Assembly (NCBI GenBank): GCA_951217055.1
Contig: OX578276.1
Location: forward strand, 59,953,307 to 60,017,306
Origin: Gerris lacustris
Lineage: Eukaryota > Arthropoda > Insecta > Hemiptera > Gerridae
Length of the DNA stretch: 64,000 bases
Direction of reading: 5' to 3'
The notes under the pieces were generated by a model. It was given only the letters and a program-made list of their open reading frames with translations. It did no database searches and had not been told where the DNA came from. A program made the position numbers and the translations under genes. This document shows positions 60,447 to 64,000 of this stretch, in pieces; positions within the stretch are counted from its first letter, which is position 1; every line of letters starts with the position of its first letter.

Positions 60447-61286
60447 TGTGAACAAATGTAGTTTTTTTAAAAAATAGGTCAACAGGGATAATAAATGATT
60501 ACAACTGCTTCAATACATCCTGGCTATATTTCGACCTTCTCCTTAGGTCATCTTCAAGCCTATAACATAATTGAATACAAGGTATTTACTAATCTCTTAT
60601 ACAGCTGAACAAGGTTCTTATTTCCATTTTTAACAATATTAAAGTTCTAATTACCTTAAACGGTTCCTGAGTAAATCCTATCAATACTTCCATTTCAAGA
60701 TAAATAACAAAATAAAACTAATACAAACTCCCAACTTCCAGTTACAATTCATTACCTACTTGGTAACTTGTCATTAAAAAGTTTGAAATGGATTAAATTA
60801 TTAATTAAAACATTTTAGTTTTCTCATTCCATAAATATAAACAATTAAAAAAGGATAACAGAACACACAAAATTAACTTAAATAACAATAAAAACGAGAA
60901 AAAAAAAAAAAAAAAAAAAAAACCAGTCTGTTATCACAGTCTATTTCTATCACAGTAATAAATGTTTGGTAATAAATTAATCATATCTTATCAAAACCCA
61001 GGTTAATAAGTTATTTACTGACTGCGTTACATATATAGTATTCTTTTATTAAAAAAAAAAAAAAAAAAATTTAAATTATTCCTACATAATACTTATTTAA
61101 TTCTCTGCAGTCCTTCTTATAGTTAATGCTATTATTATTTTTTGAAATCTGTAATGCTTCTAATGTAAGTCTTTTTTTATTGTTAGATTCATTCATAAGT
61201 ATCTTCGTGTTCTCAAAATTAAATTGGTGATTCGTTTCAGTAGAGTGAGCTGCCAGTGCTGTCTTATTGTCTTTAGCTCTTACATT
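60447..61286 (-). mobile_element. Penelope-like element, 3' end, left copy
   Basis: Reads on the minus strand. The C-terminal GIY-YIG endonuclease end is recognisable: NVRAKDNKTALAAHSTETNH, then FENTKILMNESNNKKRLTLE and a Lys/Asn/Tyr-rich end before a stop at 61071. The 3' untranslated part follows with an A-rich tract and ends TAGTTTTTTTAAAAAATAGG and beyond at 60447. The reverse transcriptase is absent. The near identity with the right copy implies recent origin. Confidence 0.82.
60532..60560 (-). ncRNA. Hammerhead-like hairpin in Penelope-like element, left copy
   Basis: Reverse complement of the motif at 62111-62146, in the left element copy. Confidence 0.45.
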
Positions 61287-62221
61287 TAGCTTATCAGGTC
61301 CCTTGTTCATCTTGCCCAGCAGTATATATAGGAGAAACACGACAAACCTGGAGGAACAGGCGACAACAGCATGAAGGAAATGTAAGAGCTAAAGACAATA
61401 AGACAGCACTGGCAGCTCACTCTACTGAAACGAATCACCAATTTAATTTTGAGAACACGAAGATACTTATGAATGAATCTAACAATAAAAAAAAAAGACT
61501 TACATTAGAAGCATTACAGATTTCAAAAAATTTTAATAGCATTAACTATAAGAAGGACTGCAGAGAATTAAATAAGTATTATGTAGGAATAATTTAAATT
61601 TTTTTTTTTTTTTTTTTAATAAAAGAATACTATATATGTAACGCAGTCAGTAAATAACTTATTAACCTGGGTTTTGATAAGATATGATTAATTTATTACC
61701 AAACATTTATTACTGTGATAGAAATAGACTGTGATAACAGACTGGTTTTTTTTTTTTTTTTTTTTTTTTCTCGTTTTTATTGTTATTTAAGTTAATTTTG
61801 TGTGTTCTGTTATCCTTTTTTAATTGTTTATATTTATGGAATGAGAAAACTAAAATGTTTTAATTAATAATTTAATCCATTTCAAACTTTTTAATGACAA
61901 GTTACCAAGTAGGTAATGAATTGTAACTGGAAGTTGGGAGTTTGTATTAGTTTTATTTTGTTATTTATCTTGAAATGGAAGTATTGATAGGATTTACTCA
62001 GGAACCGTTTAAGGTAATTAGAACTTTAATATTGTTAAAAATGGAAATAAGAACCTTGTTCAGCTGTATAAGAGATTAGTAAATACCTTGTATTCAATTA
62101 TGTTATAGGCTTGAAGATGACCTAAGGAGAAGGTCGAAATATAGCCAGGATGTATTGAAGCAGTTGTAATCATTTATTATCCCTGTTGACCTATTTTTTA
62201 AAAAAACTACATTTGTTCACA
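61287..62221 (+). mobile_element. Penelope-like element, 3' end, right copy
   Basis: Reads on the plus strand, head to head with the left copy. It retains more of the GIY-YIG domain: VPCSSCPAVYIGETRQTWRN, then RRQQHEGNVRAKDNK and the same end as the left copy. There is one added A in an A run (NNKKKRL), so reading frames differ slightly. The 3' part carries the hairpin motif at 62111 and ends at about 62221. 61379-62221 is reverse-complementary to the left copy. Confidence 0.85.
62111..62146 (+). ncRNA. Hammerhead-like hairpin in Penelope-like element, right copy
   Basis: TTGAAGATGACCTAAGGAGA then AGGTCGAAATATAGCC. The GACCT/AGGTC stem sits between a UGAAGA box and a GAAA box, and GGCT/AGCC can close outside. 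The first box has U where hammerheads require C, so cleavage is doubtful. Such motifs are known from Penelope-like elements. The mirror copy is at 60532-60560 on the minus strand. Confidence 0.45.
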
Positions 62222-64000
62222 TTAATAAAAAAAGGGATCACTATAGTCAGAATATTTTATATTTCTTTTACATGCTTTCTTTTTTTATTATTTATTCTTG
62301 ATCATTATTACACTTATTACATATAGGTTTTTGCTAATGACTTCTTTTATACTACTTCAAAAAATCTAGTTTTTTTTAGAAAAGTGGTATTTATGTATAT
62401 ACTATTTTATTTAATTATTTTTTTTTTAAATAATTCTTAATACGATGATTTTCTATTTTAAATAACTCGATATAATGATAATATTAATATTCTTTCATAA
62501 GATGGACAGAAAATGATTAATAAATAATTATGTCCAAACAGCAAATGAAGAATATATTATATGACATTTCCTTTCACATATTATTATTTATCTTCTTGTT
62601 TGTTAAAATAGTTATAGGATATGTATTTTGTATGTTTTACCTTATCTGGATGTGTGGTGTGACATTTTACTGTTAAAGGGGTTTAATGCTCCGATTATGT
62701 TTCTGACAATTGACTGATAGGTGTAGGACTGTTGATTTATTGAATTCCTGGTAGGAAAAGCCCTGAGCTAGAGCTCTGGGAGGATGGGTGGCTGTTCTGA
62801 TAAACCGATTTACGCCTTATCGCATCTATACAATGGACCAAGCGTGGGTTTATATAGGCGACTGTTACCAAAGCCTTATCCCAATGCACCGTGCTTGGCC
62901 GTAACCCCCCGTTAACATTGATTCAATACACCTAGCTCTCTGTGCATCAAAGCAGTATACCTTTACATGAGAACGATGCCTCTCACGTGTCAGTTCAACG
63001 GTGCTTGTGATTCCGCCGTGATGTCACACATTAGGCTATGTTTCAAATTGCTTCGAAATACGAAATTTTAAGACGCTCTGATTAGCTAATTTGGTTTTGA
63101 TATGAAGGAGATTAGTAAAATCATACGCAACACCCGGCATTTGTTTACACCTGTAATCTAATTTCAACTGGTATTTCGACGTTTCATTCAGTTGAACGTA
63201 CGATATCGTTGATAAATAATGTTTCAATCTTGATTTTGAGAAACTTTGAAAGGGTTGCAGAATGTTTTATTTAAATAATATTAGTAATCAATTTTATCTG
63301 TGATTCTTGACGAAAAAGCTGTCACTGTATTTATGACACGATTTATTTATTTGAATATTTTCAAACTGCCTTCATTTTAGTATTTTACGTTTTGGATTGA
63401 TCCTTTAAAATATTGTATGTTGGAAGACATTATGTTGAGATGATGTCTGTTGTCGGACTTTTTCCTTGAAATTATAAAGAGCCTAAGGGTGGCGTAGGTT
63501 TTGGAAGGGCAAGGCGTGAAAGTACAGGCCACTGATCAAGGGGTTAAACCATCCGTGTCATATAGTTCCACCATACTCCGCTAGAGCGCATTTTCCCCTT
63601 CTTCCTTCACCACTTACTCCTGACGTAAAGAACATTTTAATCAATTTTTGGTTTGTTGTTAGATGTTATAAACATAGTATAATATAAAATAGTATTATAG
63701 TGTATAATACAGTTCATGAATAATTATTCAAAGGGACTTAAACTAAATCCTCTCAACTCCTTTTAATTACTCCCGTGTTACTCTTGTGAATTTGTCCGCA
63801 CTAAAATATACTCAACGATGTTATTTTAAAACAAAACATTAATGATGTCTTCTTCAAATGTATGTAATAAAGTAAATGAATTATTCAAAGTTTGTAGACT
63901 AACGTTCCTGGAAAGTTCATTGGACTTACTATTTATTCCTTATTGAGTGTAGTTTTTTATTTACTTAAACGCACTGTATGTATTTAATTATTTAACTCAA
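62222..64000. other. Gene-free end of window
   Basis: AT-rich DNA with two less AT-rich patches, 62,750-63,030 (GCACCGTGCTTGGCCGTAAC region) and 63,480-63,620. Neither contains a long frame or recognisable repeat end. Confidence 0.5.

Overview
This is a very A+T-rich (about 70% by eye), intron-dominated, repeat-packed piece of an animal nuclear genome, most likely an arthropod and probably an insect. The evidence is the mix of mobile elements (mariner-like and hAT DNA transposons, a Jockey-type LINE, a Penelope-like element, many palindromic MITEs, tRNA-derived repeats), long (TA)n runs, and a single sparse gene with short exons and introns of up to about 16 kb. There is no bacterial gene organisation, no CRISPR and no operon. 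The species cannot be named from the sequence.

Gene. One plus-strand gene was reconstructed from seven exons at 18785-18991, 20148-20325, 23404-23687, 40285-40324, 42036-42086, 45379-45813 and 51007-51101. All junctions are GT-AG, all intron phases agree, and the total (1290 nt) is an open frame of 429 codons plus a stop. It is the C-terminal part of a protein I do not recognise. It begins with a polar, charged part, followed by Ser/Thr/Asp-rich and Pro/Ser-rich disordered stretches with a PGL heptad repeat, then a Leu/Cys-rich helical block, and ends in basic, Trp-containing segments. The 5' part lies upstream. A consensus-flanked 102-nt exon at 14231-14332 is phase-compatible and may be the previous exon.

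Layout. 1-13.4 kb: AT-rich DNA with mariner-type MITEs and palindromic repeats. 13.46-14.4 kb: the most unusual locus, a near-perfect inverted repeat (arms about 264 bp, loop 46 nt) carrying that exon in both orientations between (TA)n tracts. 14.5-18.6 kb: dispersed repeats, a minisatellite and a mariner remnant. 18.8-23.7 kb: exons 1-3, with two palindromic MITEs in intron 2. 23.7-40.3 kb: a giant intron holding a LINE fragment, compound MITEs and a SINE. 40.3-51.1 kb: exons 4-7, with a 348-bp tandem repeat carrying tRNA-like sequences and a hAT element with perfect target-site duplications. 51.1-64 kb: repeats, then two head-to-head Penelope-like copies at 60.4-62.2 kb, and gene-free ends.

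A small hairpin motif resembling the hammerhead-type motifs of Penelope-like elements recurs at least eight times across the window.
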